24,855 nucleotides of DNA from assembly GCA_036803025.1 (NCBI GenBank), contig DAIRVC010000021.1, positions 1 through 24,855 of the forward strand. The letters are read 5' to 3'. The notes below the pieces were generated by a model. It ran no database searches. It was not told where the DNA came from and saw only the letters and a list, made by a program, of their open reading frames with translations. The stretch comes from DAIRVC01 sp036803025. GTDB lineage: Bacteria > Chloroflexota > Anaerolineae > Anaerolineales > E44-bin32. The translations under genes were made by a program, and so were the position numbers. This document shows, one piece after another, positions 1 through 7,366 of the stretch (position 1 is the stretch's first letter; each line of letters opens with the position of its first letter).

Positions 1-24
1 GGGACGCTTCGTCACAAACGTATC

Positions 25-46
25 GGCCTCCCGGACTAGGGAGGCC
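25..46 (-). terminator. Terminator-like hairpin in repeat unit 1
   Basis: GGCCTCCC (25-32) pairs perfectly with GGGAGGCC (39-46) around a 6-nt loop. It lies downstream of tRNA-Val on the - strand. Only a weak T-rich stretch follows on that strand, so termination is likely but not certain. Confidence 0.4.
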
Positions 47-132
47 TGGTATTGGAGCTAGACCTTGTGGTGTGGCCGCGGCCCCTCGCCCGGGAAGTTC
101 GCCGGCCTCGGGACGCTCAACCCGGAAAGATG

Positions 133-155
133 ACGCCTCCCTTCAGGGGAGGCGT
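133..155 (-). terminator. Terminator-like hairpin in repeat unit 2
   Basis: ACGCCTCCC (133-141) pairs with GGGAGGCGT (147-155) around a 5-nt loop. On the - strand it is followed by CATCTTT. It is a plausible terminator for the tRNA-Val transcript and sits at the position in its unit equivalent to the 25-46 hairpin. Confidence 0.5.
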
Positions 156-289
156 TCCAGTGGAGTGAGCTGACTTCCTGTGGGCGCGGCCCCTCGCCCG
201 GGAAGTGCGCCGGGCTCGGGACGCTTCGTTGATTCTGTGAACGATCGCCGCGGTTTGGTGGCCGGTGGTTGGAGCCTGACCTGACTCTG

Positions 290-363
290 TGGGCGCGGGG
301 GGGCTCGAACCCTCGACCTCACGGATGTGAACCGTGCGCTCTGACCGGCTGAGCTACGCGCCC
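290..363 (-). tRNA. tRNA-Val (anticodon CAC)
   Basis: Read on the - strand, the 74-nt gene folds as a cloverleaf. The acceptor GGGCGCG pairs with CGCGCCC, the D stem is GCTC/GAGC, and the anticodon stem CACGG/CCGTG encloses the loop TTCACAT. That gives anticodon CAC, which reads the valine codon GUG. The T arm has a TTCGAGC loop. The T stem GAGGG/CCCCC has one A-C mismatch, which is odd. It lies in a G run (298-302) and could be real or a sequencing slip. The discriminator base is A. CCA is not encoded. Confidence 0.93.
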
Positions 364-375
364 TGTTGCGCCCGC

Positions 376-405
376 ATTATAGCAGACGGCGATGGGGGGT
401 ATCAA
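376..405 (-). promoter_or_regulatory. Sigma70 promoter for tRNA-Val
   Basis: On the - strand, TTGATA (405-400) and TATAAT (381-376) are 18 bp apart. A TGC precedes the -10 as an extended -10 element. Transcription would start a few bases before the mature tRNA 5' end at 363. Confidence 0.75.
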
Positions 406-442
406 GCCTCAGCGCCGCTTGCGCCGACCGGCGGCGGCCGCG

Positions 443-471
443 TTGCCCCGGGTTGGGCCCGATGCTATAAT
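443..471 (+). promoter_or_regulatory. Sigma70 promoter for the HAD phosphatase gene
   Basis: TTGCCC (443-448) and TATAAT (466-471) are 17 bp apart, with an extended -10 TGC. The predicted start near 478 leaves a leader of about 16 nt, so the gene must begin at ATG 494 and not at an upstream in-frame codon. Confidence 0.75.
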
Positions 472-493
472 GCCCGGCTGCGCCGGAGCCTGC

Positions 494-964
494 ATGATCG
501 AACTCAACATACCGGGTCGCGGGGTGGTCCAGCTCGAGCACCTGGTGAGCGACGTGAACGGCACGCTCGCCATCGACGGCCGGCTGACTGACGGCGTCGC
601 CCGGGCGCTGCTCAGCCTGCACGATCGCCTGACCATCCACCTGCTCACCGCCGACACGCACGGCCGCCAGGCGACCATCGATCAGCAGCTGGGATTGCGC
701 GCGGTGCGCATCCCGCCCGGCGACGAGGTGCGGGCTAAGGCGGAGTACGTGGAGCGGCTCGGCAGCGAACGGGTCGTGGCCGTGGGTCAGGGGGCCAACG
801 ACGCCGGGATGCTGCGCCAGGCCGCCGTCGGCATCTGTGTGCTTTCAACGGAGGGCGCCGCCGTGGACGCGTTGAACGCCGCCGATTTGCTGGCGCCGGA
901 TATCCTCTCGGCGCTGGCGCTGCTCGAGAACCCGCTGCGCCTGGTGGCCAGCCTCCGCCGATGA
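494..964 (+). CDS. HAD-superfamily soluble P-type-ATPase-like phosphatase
   Basis: This 156-residue protein resembles the small stand-alone HAD hydrolases annotated as soluble P-type ATPase (COG4087 type). Motif I is seen as VSDVNGTLAIDG, with Asn where most HADs have the second Asp; that is typical of this subfamily. LLTADTHG follows as the motif II region. A Lys lies in the VRAKAEYVERLG region, and VAVGQGANDAGML is motif IV with the GxxND signature. The C-terminus, ending NPLRLVASLRR, also fits the family. ATG 494 is chosen because the promoter lies just upstream and GGAG sits 5 nt before it. An in-frame ATG at 392 would precede the promoter. The stop overlaps the next start (ATGA), so the two genes are coupled. 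The substrate is unknown. Confidence 0.88.
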   Translation: MIELNIPGRGVVQLEHLVSDVNGTLAIDGRLTDGVARALLSLHDRLTIHLLTADTHGRQATIDQQLGLRAVRIPPGDEVRAKAEYVERLGSERVVAVGQGANDAGMLRQAAVGICVLSTEGAAVDALNAADLLAPDILSALALLENPLRLVASLRR

Positions 965-2184
965 GCTTCTACTCGTCGTCCGCGGATCCGGCCCCCGAGT
1001 CTGAGCGCGTCTCCCGCGCTCGACGGCGCCGCGCCCAGCGCATGCTCACGCAGCTGCGCGCCGACGAGCGTGAGGCCTTCCTGGAGGAACTCGGGCATCA
1101 GGTCTCACCGGGGATCGAACTGTTCGCCGCCAGCCTGCTGGCCGGGCTCCTCATCGGTTTCGGCTTTCGCTTCGAGCAGCGGGCTTTGCTCGTGGCCGGC
1201 GCGCTGCTGGCCCCGCGCATGGGGCCGCTGATCGGCCTGGCGCTGGCGGCCGTCTCGGGCTCCCCGCGCTTCTTCCTGCGCCTGCTGGCGGGCGTGGCGG
1301 TGGCGGCGCTCTTGGCCGGCGCGGCCGCCGGACTGGCCGGCGGGCTGGGCACCGATCCAGCGGACAGCTCGATCCTGGCCGCCGGCCACGTCAAGCTCAA
1401 CCTGATCGATTTCGGGCTGCTCCTGGTCGGAGCGGTCTGGTTGGCCCGCGACCTGGGCCGCGATTCACACGTGTCGCCGCTCCCCAGCGCGGCCGTGGCC
1501 TACGAGGTCCTGCTGCCCTTGGGCGCCGCGGCCCAGGCGCTGGTGCGCGGTGAGGCCGAGGCCTTCCAGGGAGCGCTGCTCATCTTCAGCCTGCACCTGA
1601 TGTGGAGCATGGTGGCCGGCGCGGCGACGCTGGCGATCCTCGGTTTCCGGCCGCTCACCGGTAGCGGGCACTCGCTGGCCGCGGCCGTGGTCCTCATGAG
1701 CGTGATCGCGTTGTTCAGCGCGCTGGGAATCGGCGCCTCGGTCCTGGCCGCCGCACCGACACCGACGCCCACGCCGACCATTACGCCGACCCCGACGTTG
1801 ACGCCTACCGCCTCGGCCACTCCGACCCGCACGGCGACGTCCACCAGCACACCGACTCAGACGTCGACCCGCACGCTGACACCGACCATCACGCCCACGC
1901 TGCCGCCGGCCGTGGTGATCGGCACCGGAGGCCTGGGCGCCTTCATGCGCCAGTCTCCGGAGGGGCAGACGATCGGGGGCGTGATCGACGGGCAGGTGCT
2001 GACGATCCTCGGCTCGCCGGACTTCGTCGAGGGCCAACTCTGGTGGCATGTGCGCACGACCGACGGGGTGGAAGGCTGGGTCCTGGGCAGCTACCTCGCC
2101 ACGGTGACGCCGATCCCCTCACCAACCCCGACGGGCGCGCGGCGCGTGCCGACCCTGACGCCCAGCCCGACGCGCACCCCTTGA
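961..2184 (+). CDS. DUF389-like membrane protein with Pro-Thr linker and SH3-like domain
   Basis: The protein has 407 residues. Residues 1-50 are a charged cytoplasmic head. Residues 51-265 are a hydrophobic region with about six membrane segments, including GALLAPRMGPLIGLALAAVSG (80-100), which matches the DUF389 signature. Residues 266-316 are a low-complexity Thr-Pro linker, and residues 318-380 resemble a bacterial SH3 domain with WWHV and GVEGWVLGSYL. A second Pro-Thr tail follows. The SH3-like part is probably extracytoplasmic and may bind wall material or protein; that is inferred. Joining a DUF389 core to an exported SH3 domain is unusual. It is coupled to the HAD gene by a 4-nt overlap. 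Confidence 0.75.
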   Translation: MSFYSSSADPAPESERVSRARRRRAQRMLTQLRADEREAFLEELGHQVSPGIELFAASLLAGLLIGFGFRFEQRALLVAGALLAPRMGPLIGLALAAVSGSPRFFLRLLAGVAVAALLAGAAAGLAGGLGTDPADSSILAAGHVKLNLIDFGLLLVGAVWLARDLGRDSHVSPLPSAAVAYEVLLPLGAAAQALVRGEAEAFQGALLIFSLHLMWSMVAGAATLAILGFRPLTGSGHSLAAAVVLMSVIALFSALGIGASVLAAAPTPTPTPTITPTPTLTPTASATPTRTATSTSTPTQTSTRTLTPTITPTLPPAVVIGTGGLGAFMRQSPEGQTIGGVIDGQVLTILGSPDFVEGQLWWHVRTTDGVEGWVLGSYLATVTPIPSPTPTGARRVPTLTPSPTRTP

Positions 2185-2259
2185 TCGCCTTCCGGCAACG
2201 CACACGACCGACGGCAGCGCGCGCCGGTCAGTGCGTGCTTTTGCCTACGCGGCGCCTAG

Positions 2260-2438
2260 AGCGACGAGGTCGCCGATGGGGTGACGGTCAGCAAATGCCA
2301 GGTGCACCTGAGCCAGGCCGAGTTCGAGTCGATGAATCGCAAGATCAGGACCTGATGCTGGCGGCGACTCGCAAAGCGCCCGGCCCGGGTCGGAAGCGAC
2401 GCGTGTTCTCCTATCTGTTCATCCCCCTGGACGGCTGA
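2260..2438 (+). pseudogene. Possible coding remnant with a frameshift
   Basis: The 270-bp gap before the ABC operon holds a stretch that looks coding but lacks a start. From 2260 it reads SDEVADGVTVSKCQVHLSQ and so on, with codons strongly ending in G or C, to a stop at 2353-2355. Just before that stop a second frame continues with DLMLAATRKAPG and ends RRVFSYLFIPLDG at 2438. A single indel near 2350 would join the two into the C-terminal half of one protein. A TAG at 2257-2259 closes the upstream side. I do not recognise the family. High GC alone can mimic coding bias, so this is tentative. Confidence 0.3.
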
Positions 2439-2454
2439 GCGAGGCTCTCCTGCG

Positions 2455-3465
2455 ATGAACTGGATGACCAGACCCGTTCCCCTTACAGTCCTGCTGGGCA
2501 TCGCCCTCCTGGCGGGGTGCGCCCGCGTTTTTCCGGCCTCCAACCAAGGTCTACGGCTGTCCGATCCGGCCACGCTGCCGCAGGCCGGCCTGGCCGCGGG
2601 GGAACGGCTGACGGTCGTAGCGACCACCAGCATCGTCGCTGATGTGGTCGGCGCCGTCGGCGGCGATTGGATCAGCCTGCACTCGCTCGTCCCGACGGGG
2701 GTCGATCCGCATGCGTTCGAACCGACGCCGCAGGATCTCGCCCGCGCCGTCGCGGCCGACGTGGTCTTTCTCAACGGTTTCGGGCTGGACAGCCGCCTGG
2801 CAGAGATGCTCACCGCGGCGGGCGTCGAGGCACCACTCGTCTCACTTTCCGAAGGCGTCACTGCGCTTTCCTTGGGCGAGGCCGAGGCGCCCGGAAGCGA
2901 GGCTGCGGCCATCGATCCCCATACCTGGTTGGACCCGAACAACGTGTTGGTGTGGGTGGAAAACGCCCGGGCGGGCTTGTCGGCCCTCGTTCCAGCCCAC
3001 GCGGCCGACTTCCGGGATCGCGCTGCGACCTACGCCGTCGAATTGCAGGCGCTCGATGCGCAGATCCGCCGCGACCTGGAGGCAATCCCGGTCCAGGACC
3101 GGCGCTTGGTCACCGATCATGATGAGTTCGGCTACTTCGCTCGGCGCTACGGGTTCACCGTTGTCGGAGCGGTGATCCCCGGCTTCAGCACCGGAGCCGA
3201 GCCGTCACCGCAGGAGCTGGCCGCGTTGGAGCAGGCGATCCGCGAGCTGCACATCCGGGCGATCTTCGTCTCCTCCGTCGTCACGCCCGATCTGGCTGAA
3301 CGCGTGGCCGAAGACACCGGCATCCGTCTGGTGACCTTGACCGCGCACACACTCACCGGAGCGGATGGCCCGGCCCCCGATTACCTGAGCCTGATGCGTT
3401 ACAATGTCGCCGCCATCGTCGAGGCCTTGTCTCCTGCGGCTGCCGTCGATGGCGGCCCCTCATGA
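2455..3465 (+). CDS. Metal (Zn/Mn) ABC transporter substrate-binding lipoprotein
   Basis: The 336-residue protein belongs to cluster A-I binding proteins (ZnuA/TroA/MntC). It has a lipoprotein signal with lipobox LLAGC (Cys22), so it should be membrane-anchored outside the cell. The family ligands appear as His86 (DPHAFEP), His156 (DPHTWLDP) and His222 (TDHDEFGYF). The fourth ligand, usually Asp or Glu in a TDSL-like motif, falls at TAHTL, giving His298. The C-terminal SLMRYNVAAIVEAL is typical. There is no long His-rich loop, so zinc versus manganese cannot be decided. It overlaps the ATPase gene by 4 nt (ATGA) and heads the importer operon. No Zur or MntR box was recognised upstream. Confidence 0.9.
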   Translation: MNWMTRPVPLTVLLGIALLAGCARVFPASNQGLRLSDPATLPQAGLAAGERLTVVATTSIVADVVGAVGGDWISLHSLVPTGVDPHAFEPTPQDLARAVAADVVFLNGFGLDSRLAEMLTAAGVEAPLVSLSEGVTALSLGEAEAPGSEAAAIDPHTWLDPNNVLVWVENARAGLSALVPAHAADFRDRAATYAVELQALDAQIRRDLEAIPVQDRRLVTDHDEFGYFARRYGFTVVGAVIPGFSTGAEPSPQELAALEQAIRELHIRAIFVSSVVTPDLAERVAEDTGIRLVTLTAHTLTGADGPAPDYLSLMRYNVAAIVEALSPAAAVDGGPS

Positions 3466-4283
3466 GCGAGCTCCTCGCCCGTCCCCAGACGCATGACCCG
3501 GCCTCTCCGCCGCTGCGGGTCAGCCGGCTGAGTGTTCAGTTCAACGGCTCCCCGGCGCTGAGCGACGTCAGCTTCACGCTGCCGGCCGGGCAGAGAGTGG
3601 CGATCGTCGGGCCGAACGGAGCGGGCAAGACGACGCTGCTGCGCGTGATCGCCGGCGCCATGGCGCCCAGCCGCGGGTCGGTGGAGATCTTCGGGGCGCG
3701 GCCCGGCGGTCACGTCTGCATCGCCTATGTGCCGCAGCGCAGCCAGGTCGACTGGCGTTTCCCGGTGACTGTGGCGGATGTCGTCATGATGGGGCGCATC
3801 CGGCGGCTGGGCTTGTTCCGCTGGCCGGGCCGCTCCGACTGGGCGCTGGTGCGGGAAGCCCTGGCGCGCGTGGACATGGCCGACCTGCAGAAACGGCAGA
3901 TCGGCGAGCTCTCGGGCGGCCAGCAGCAACGGGTCTTCCTGGCGCAGGCGCTGGCCCAGGAGGCGGAACTGGTGCTGCTCGACGAGCCGCTCACCGGCCT
4001 GGATCTCCCCAGCCAGGAAGCCATCTTCCATTTGCTGGATGAGCTTCGGCAGACAGGCGTGCCGGCCTTGGTGGCCACCCACGACTTGAACCTGGCCGCC
4101 GAGCGCTTCGATCGGGTGATGCTGCTCAACCGCCGGCTGGTGGCCTATGGTCCGCCGCGCGAGGCCTTCACGCGCGAGAACCTGCAGGCGACCTACGGGG
4201 GCCACATCCACATGCTGGCCGACGCGGGCGGCATGCTCGTCCTGACCGACACGTGCTGTGAGGGCGACGAGGAGGCGGCGTGA
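3462..4283 (+). CDS. Metal ABC transporter ATP-binding protein
   Basis: The 273-residue ATPase energises metal uptake with the binding protein before it and the permease after it. Visible motifs are Walker A GPNGAGKTT (50-58), Q-loop Gln92 (YVPQRSQVDWRFP, a form typical of the Zn/Mn family), signature LSGGQ (150-154), Walker B LVLLDEP (170-176) and switch His207 (ATHDLN). The tail contains GGHIHM and a Cys pair (TDTCCEGD). Such His/Cys-rich tails are common in this family, and a metal role here is a guess. Start and stop overlap both neighbours by 4 nt, a tightly coupled operon. Confidence 0.93.
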   Translation: MSELLARPQTHDPASPPLRVSRLSVQFNGSPALSDVSFTLPAGQRVAIVGPNGAGKTTLLRVIAGAMAPSRGSVEIFGARPGGHVCIAYVPQRSQVDWRFPVTVADVVMMGRIRRLGLFRWPGRSDWALVREALARVDMADLQKRQIGELSGGQQQRVFLAQALAQEAELVLLDEPLTGLDLPSQEAIFHLLDELRQTGVPALVATHDLNLAAERFDRVMLLNRRLVAYGPPREAFTRENLQATYGGHIHMLADAGGMLVLTDTCCEGDEEAA

Positions 4284-5431
4284 ACGGGCTGCTGGGCTGG
4301 CTCGCCGAGCCGTTTGCCTACGCTTTCATGGTGCGCGGCCTGGCGGCGGCGCTGATCGTCGGCGTTGCCTGCCCCGTGGTCGGGACCTACATGGTGCTGC
4401 GCGGCATGGCCTTCCTGGGCGACGCGCTGGCGCACATCATCCTTCCCGGGGTCGTGATTGCGTTCTTGATCGGCTGGCCGCTCTCGGTGGGCGCGCTGGT
4501 GGTCGGGGTCGCGGCCGCACTGGGCATCGGGGCGCTGACCCGCCGCGGCGCGCTGCGCGAGGATGCCGCCATCGGCGTTGTCCTGGCCGGGGCCTTCGCC
4601 CTGGGGATCGCCCTGCTGTCCGCGCAGCGCGGCTACGCGGTCGATCTCTCACACATCCTGTTCGGCAATCTGCTCGGCGTAAGCCAGACCGATCTGTGGC
4701 AGATGGCCGGGCTGGCCGGACTGGTCCTGCTGGGTGTGTTCGCCTTCTACAAGGAGTTCCTGGTCCTGTCCTTCGACCCGGTGCTGGCGACCACGCTGCG
4801 CCTGCCGGTGGGCTTCCTGCACAACCTGCTCCTGGTGCTGATTGCGCTGGTCATCGTCGCCTCGATCCAGGCCGTCGGCGTGGCGCTGGTCCTGGCCATG
4901 TTGGTCACGCCGGCCTCAGCCGCCTCCCTCCTGACCCGGCGTCTCCCGGTCATGATGCTCCTGGCCGCGGGCTTCGGCGCCATCGGCGCAGTGCTCGGAC
5001 TTTACCTGGCCTACTACCTCAACATTGCCTCGGGCCCGGCCATCGTGCTGGTGGAGACGGCTATCTTCCTGGTAGTGTTCACGCTGGCGCCGGAGCGGGG
5101 TGTGCTTGTACTGTGGTCGCGCCGGCGGTCCGAGGCTGTCCGGCAACCCGAGGCTATGCTCGTGGTCTACGCCACCACCCATTGCGGCGATTGCGTCCGC
5201 GCCCGGCGAGTGCTCGATTCGCGCAAGATGCCGTACCGCTGGCTGGACATCGACCAGGACGCGCAGGCGGCCGCCTACGTGCGCGAGGTCAACCGCGGCA
5301 TGGAGTCGGTCCCGACGATCGTCTTCCCCGACGGCGAGATCCTGGTCGAGCCGAGCGCAGCCAGGTTGGAGGCCAAGCTCGATCAGCTTGGAGGCCTTCC
5401 GAGGCCGGCCGAGACTCCCCCGGGCCTCTAG
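4280..5431 (+). CDS. Metal ABC transporter permease fused to a C-terminal glutaredoxin domain
   Basis: Residues 1-280 form an ABC-3 family permease with eight or nine membrane segments, including the family motifs GMAFLGDALAHIILPG (42-57) and VGVALVLAMLVTPASAA (199-215). After a short basic linker (281-292), residues 293-370 form a complete glutaredoxin-like fold. It starts MLVVYATTHCGDC with active-site Cys302-x-x-Cys305 and has WLDID and the cis-proline motif SVPTIVFPDG (343-352). Its ending resembles mycoredoxin/NrdH-type proteins. Normal family permeases stop near residue 280. The start is GTG 4280, which overlaps the ATPase stop and has GGAGG 4 nt upstream. An internal ATG at 5156 could begin a separate glutaredoxin, but its GAGG is only 2 nt away and no stop intervenes. 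The redox domain should face the cytoplasm. Confidence 0.88.
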   Translation: MNGLLGWLAEPFAYAFMVRGLAAALIVGVACPVVGTYMVLRGMAFLGDALAHIILPGVVIAFLIGWPLSVGALVVGVAAALGIGALTRRGALREDAAIGVVLAGAFALGIALLSAQRGYAVDLSHILFGNLLGVSQTDLWQMAGLAGLVLLGVFAFYKEFLVLSFDPVLATTLRLPVGFLHNLLLVLIALVIVASIQAVGVALVLAMLVTPASAASLLTRRLPVMMLLAAGFGAIGAVLGLYLAYYLNIASGPAIVLVETAIFLVVFTLAPERGVLVLWSRRRSEAVRQPEAMLVVYATTHCGDCVRARRVLDSRKMPYRWLDIDQDAQAAAYVREVNRGMESVPTIVFPDGEILVEPSAARLEAKLDQLGGLPRPAETPPGL

Positions 5432-5535
5432 AACGCCCCGACCTGGTGGTCCGTCCCGGGCCGCGGCCTGCCTGCGGCGGCCGGCCGGGCACCTTGCAGT
5501 CTCCTTGCGAAAGCCTCCCCGGCTGCACGCTTCTA

Positions 5536-5563
5536 TTGCCAAAGGCAGTGAAGCCGCTATGAT
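5536..5563 (+). promoter_or_regulatory. Possible promoter overlapping the sensor-kinase start
   Basis: TTGCCA (5536-5541) and TATGAT (5558-5563) are 16 bp apart. Transcription would begin near 5570, right at the second in-frame ATG (5571), implying a leaderless message. The -10 overlaps the first ATG (5559), so it argues for the later start if real. Confidence 0.35.
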
Positions 5564-7337
5564 TGAAAACATGGAGCAAGGGCGGGTTGCGTCGCCGTTG
5601 ACCCCGCTTGCCTGGGTCACGCTCATGATTCGCTGGCTGTTCCTGGCGGCTCTGCCGCTGGCCGCCGGCATTGGGCGGCCCTTGACCGCCGACTTCGCTC
5701 TGGCGCTGACAGTGTGGGTGGTCTTCTCGTTGGCCATCACCGCCCTGTGGGGGGTGGGTTGGCGGCCGGCCTGGATGGGATGGGCGACGGCGCTGATCGA
5801 TGTCGTCCTGGCTCTGGCGCTGATCCAGCAATCCGGATCGCTCTCGAGCCCCGTCTGGTGGGGGCTGCTCCTGGCGACGATCGGGGCCGGGCTGTCCTAC
5901 GGTATGGTGCCGGCGTTGATCGTGACCGGCGCGGGGCTGTTCGGGGCGATCCTGATCAGCATGATCGGGAGCCCGGTCGGGATGTGGACGCTCATCCCGC
6001 TTGGGCTGTACGTCGGCGCCTTGATGCTCCCGGCGGCGGCGCTCGGATGGCTGGCCGAGCAGACGCGCGGCGCGGCGCTGTCGGTCGGCCAACGACAGGA
6101 GATCGACCTGGAGCAGGTCCTGCAGCGGGAGCGGGAGCGCACACGGACGATCTTCAGCCTGGCGGCCGAACTCAATGCCACCCTGAACTACGAGCGAGTG
6201 CTGGACATGGCCCTCGACCTGAGCGCCAGCGCGCTGGCGGACGGGACGGCGGACGACGAGCGGTTGATCAGCGCCCTGCTGCTTTTCGGCGAGGACCGAC
6301 TGCGAGTGGCTTCGGCCCGCCGGCTGACGCATTCCGACATGCGCGCCACGCTCCCGGGGGAATCGGGCTTGATCGGGCGGGCACTGTCGACCGGCGATCC
6401 GCACGTCTCTCACCAGCCCGGCCGCGACCCCGAGCTCCAGCGATTGGCGGCCTTCCATCAGTGCGAGGTGGCTTTGTGCCTGCCGCTTACCGCCGGTCTG
6501 GAGGTCTACGGCGTCCTGCTGTTCGCCCACCCGCACCAGAGTTACCTGACCTCGGAGCGGGTCGAACTGCTGCAGGCGGTCGGGCACCAGGCCATGATCG
6601 CGCTCCAGAATGCCCGACTCTACCGGGACCTGGAACAGGAGAAGGAGCGCATCACCGATATCCAGGAAGAAGCCCGCAAGAAGCTGGCCCGCGATCTGCA
6701 TGATGGGCCGACCCAATCGGTGGCGGCCATCGCCATGCGGGTCAACTTCGCCCGGCGCCTCATGGAGCGGGACGTCAAATCGGGCATCGATGAGCTTTTC
6801 AAGGTCGAGGATCTGGCGCGCCGGACGACGAAAGAGATCCGCCACATGCTCTTCACCCTGCGGCCGCTGATCCTCGAGTCTCAAGGACTGGTGGCGGCAC
6901 TCGGTCAACTGGCGGAGAAGGTCCGGGAGACTCATGGGCAGAAGGTGATCGTCGAGGCCGAACCGGGCGTTGAGGAGGGTCTCGAGATCGGCAAGCAGGG
7001 CGTCGTCTTCTACATCGCCGAAGAAGCGGTCAACAACGCGCGCAAACACGCCGAGGCCGAAAACATCTGGATCCGCCTGTTCAAGCGCGAGGACATGTTC
7101 ATCCTGGAGGTCCAGGATGATGGCGTTGGATTCAATGTGGGCGCGGTGGACAGTCACTACGAACAACGCGGCAGTCTGGGTATGGTCAACATGCGTGAAC
7201 GGGCCGAGCTCGTCAACGGCTTGTTCCGGATCGAGTCGGCCGAGGGGGCGGGAACGCGCATCGCGGTGATCGTCCCGCTCAGCGAAGAGAGCGCCGACCG
7301 GCTTCACCGACCCGGCTTCGCATTTCAGGCCGCCTGA
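5559..7337 (+). CDS. NarL/DegS-type sensor histidine kinase with GAF domain
   Basis: The protein has 592 residues from ATG 5559, or 588 from ATG 5571. Residues 20-165 hold five or six membrane segments. A short coiled coil (175-205) leads to a GAF-like domain (about 205-355). A second helix carries the HisKA_3 phosphoacceptor in ARDLHDGPTQS (His381). The HATPase_c domain shows an N box with Asn492-Asn493, G1 DDGVGF (520-525) and G2 GSLGMVNMRERA (538-549). This is the architecture of kinases that pair with NarL/LuxR-type regulators. No such regulator lies beside it, so the partner must be elsewhere. No extracytoplasmic sensor domain is visible; signals could reach the GAF or the membrane part. 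Upstream, 5432-5558 holds only a GC-rich inverted repeat (GGCCGC 5459 / GCGGCC 5477) without a T-run. Confidence 0.9.
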   Translation: MIENMEQGRVASPLTPLAWVTLMIRWLFLAALPLAAGIGRPLTADFALALTVWVVFSLAITALWGVGWRPAWMGWATALIDVVLALALIQQSGSLSSPVWWGLLLATIGAGLSYGMVPALIVTGAGLFGAILISMIGSPVGMWTLIPLGLYVGALMLPAAALGWLAEQTRGAALSVGQRQEIDLEQVLQRERERTRTIFSLAAELNATLNYERVLDMALDLSASALADGTADDERLISALLLFGEDRLRVASARRLTHSDMRATLPGESGLIGRALSTGDPHVSHQPGRDPELQRLAAFHQCEVALCLPLTAGLEVYGVLLFAHPHQSYLTSERVELLQAVGHQAMIALQNARLYRDLEQEKERITDIQEEARKKLARDLHDGPTQSVAAIAMRVNFARRLMERDVKSGIDELFKVEDLARRTTKEIRHMLFTLRPLILESQGLVAALGQLAEKVRETHGQKVIVEAEPGVEEGLEIGKQGVVFYIAEEAVNNARKHAEAENIWIRLFKREDMFILEVQDDGVGFNVGAVDSHYEQRGSLGMVNMRERAELVNGLFRIESAEGAGTRIAVIVPLSEESADRLHRPGFAFQAA

Positions 7338-7366
7338 TCCCCCTTCGTTCAGTACAATAGACCCTC

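Larger units (their letters stand above)
1..298. repeat. Degenerate tandem repeat, period about 108 bp, next to tRNA-Val
   Basis: Three anchors recur with the same spacing. GGGACGCT occurs at 1, 110 and 218. TGGAG occurs at 53, 161 and 270. The block starting CGCGGCCCCTCGCCCGGG occurs at 77 and 185. The blocks 77-117 and 185-225 are nearly identical. A 12-nt segment at 178-189 recurs at 287-298, where it covers the 3' acceptor strand of the tRNA, so the period runs into the tRNA gene. The first unit is cut by the window edge. Two of the three units carry a GC-rich hairpin. No open reading frame explains the region. Confidence 0.8.

Noticed and set aside
1..298. CRISPR array
   Set aside because: The period of about 108 bp, long partly conserved units and internal terminator-like hairpins do not fit short identical repeats with unique spacers, and no cas gene is present.
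5156..5431. Separate stand-alone glutaredoxin gene
   Set aside because: It is possible from the internal ATG, but no stop separates it from the permease and the nearest ribosome-like site is only 2 nt away, so a fusion is the simpler reading of this sequence.
5289..7307. A 672-residue open frame on the - strand opposite the sensor kinase
   Set aside because: It is antisense to a kinase with all catalytic boxes intact. Its composition (Arg, Gln, Asp, His rich without domains) is what high-GC third positions produce on the opposite strand.
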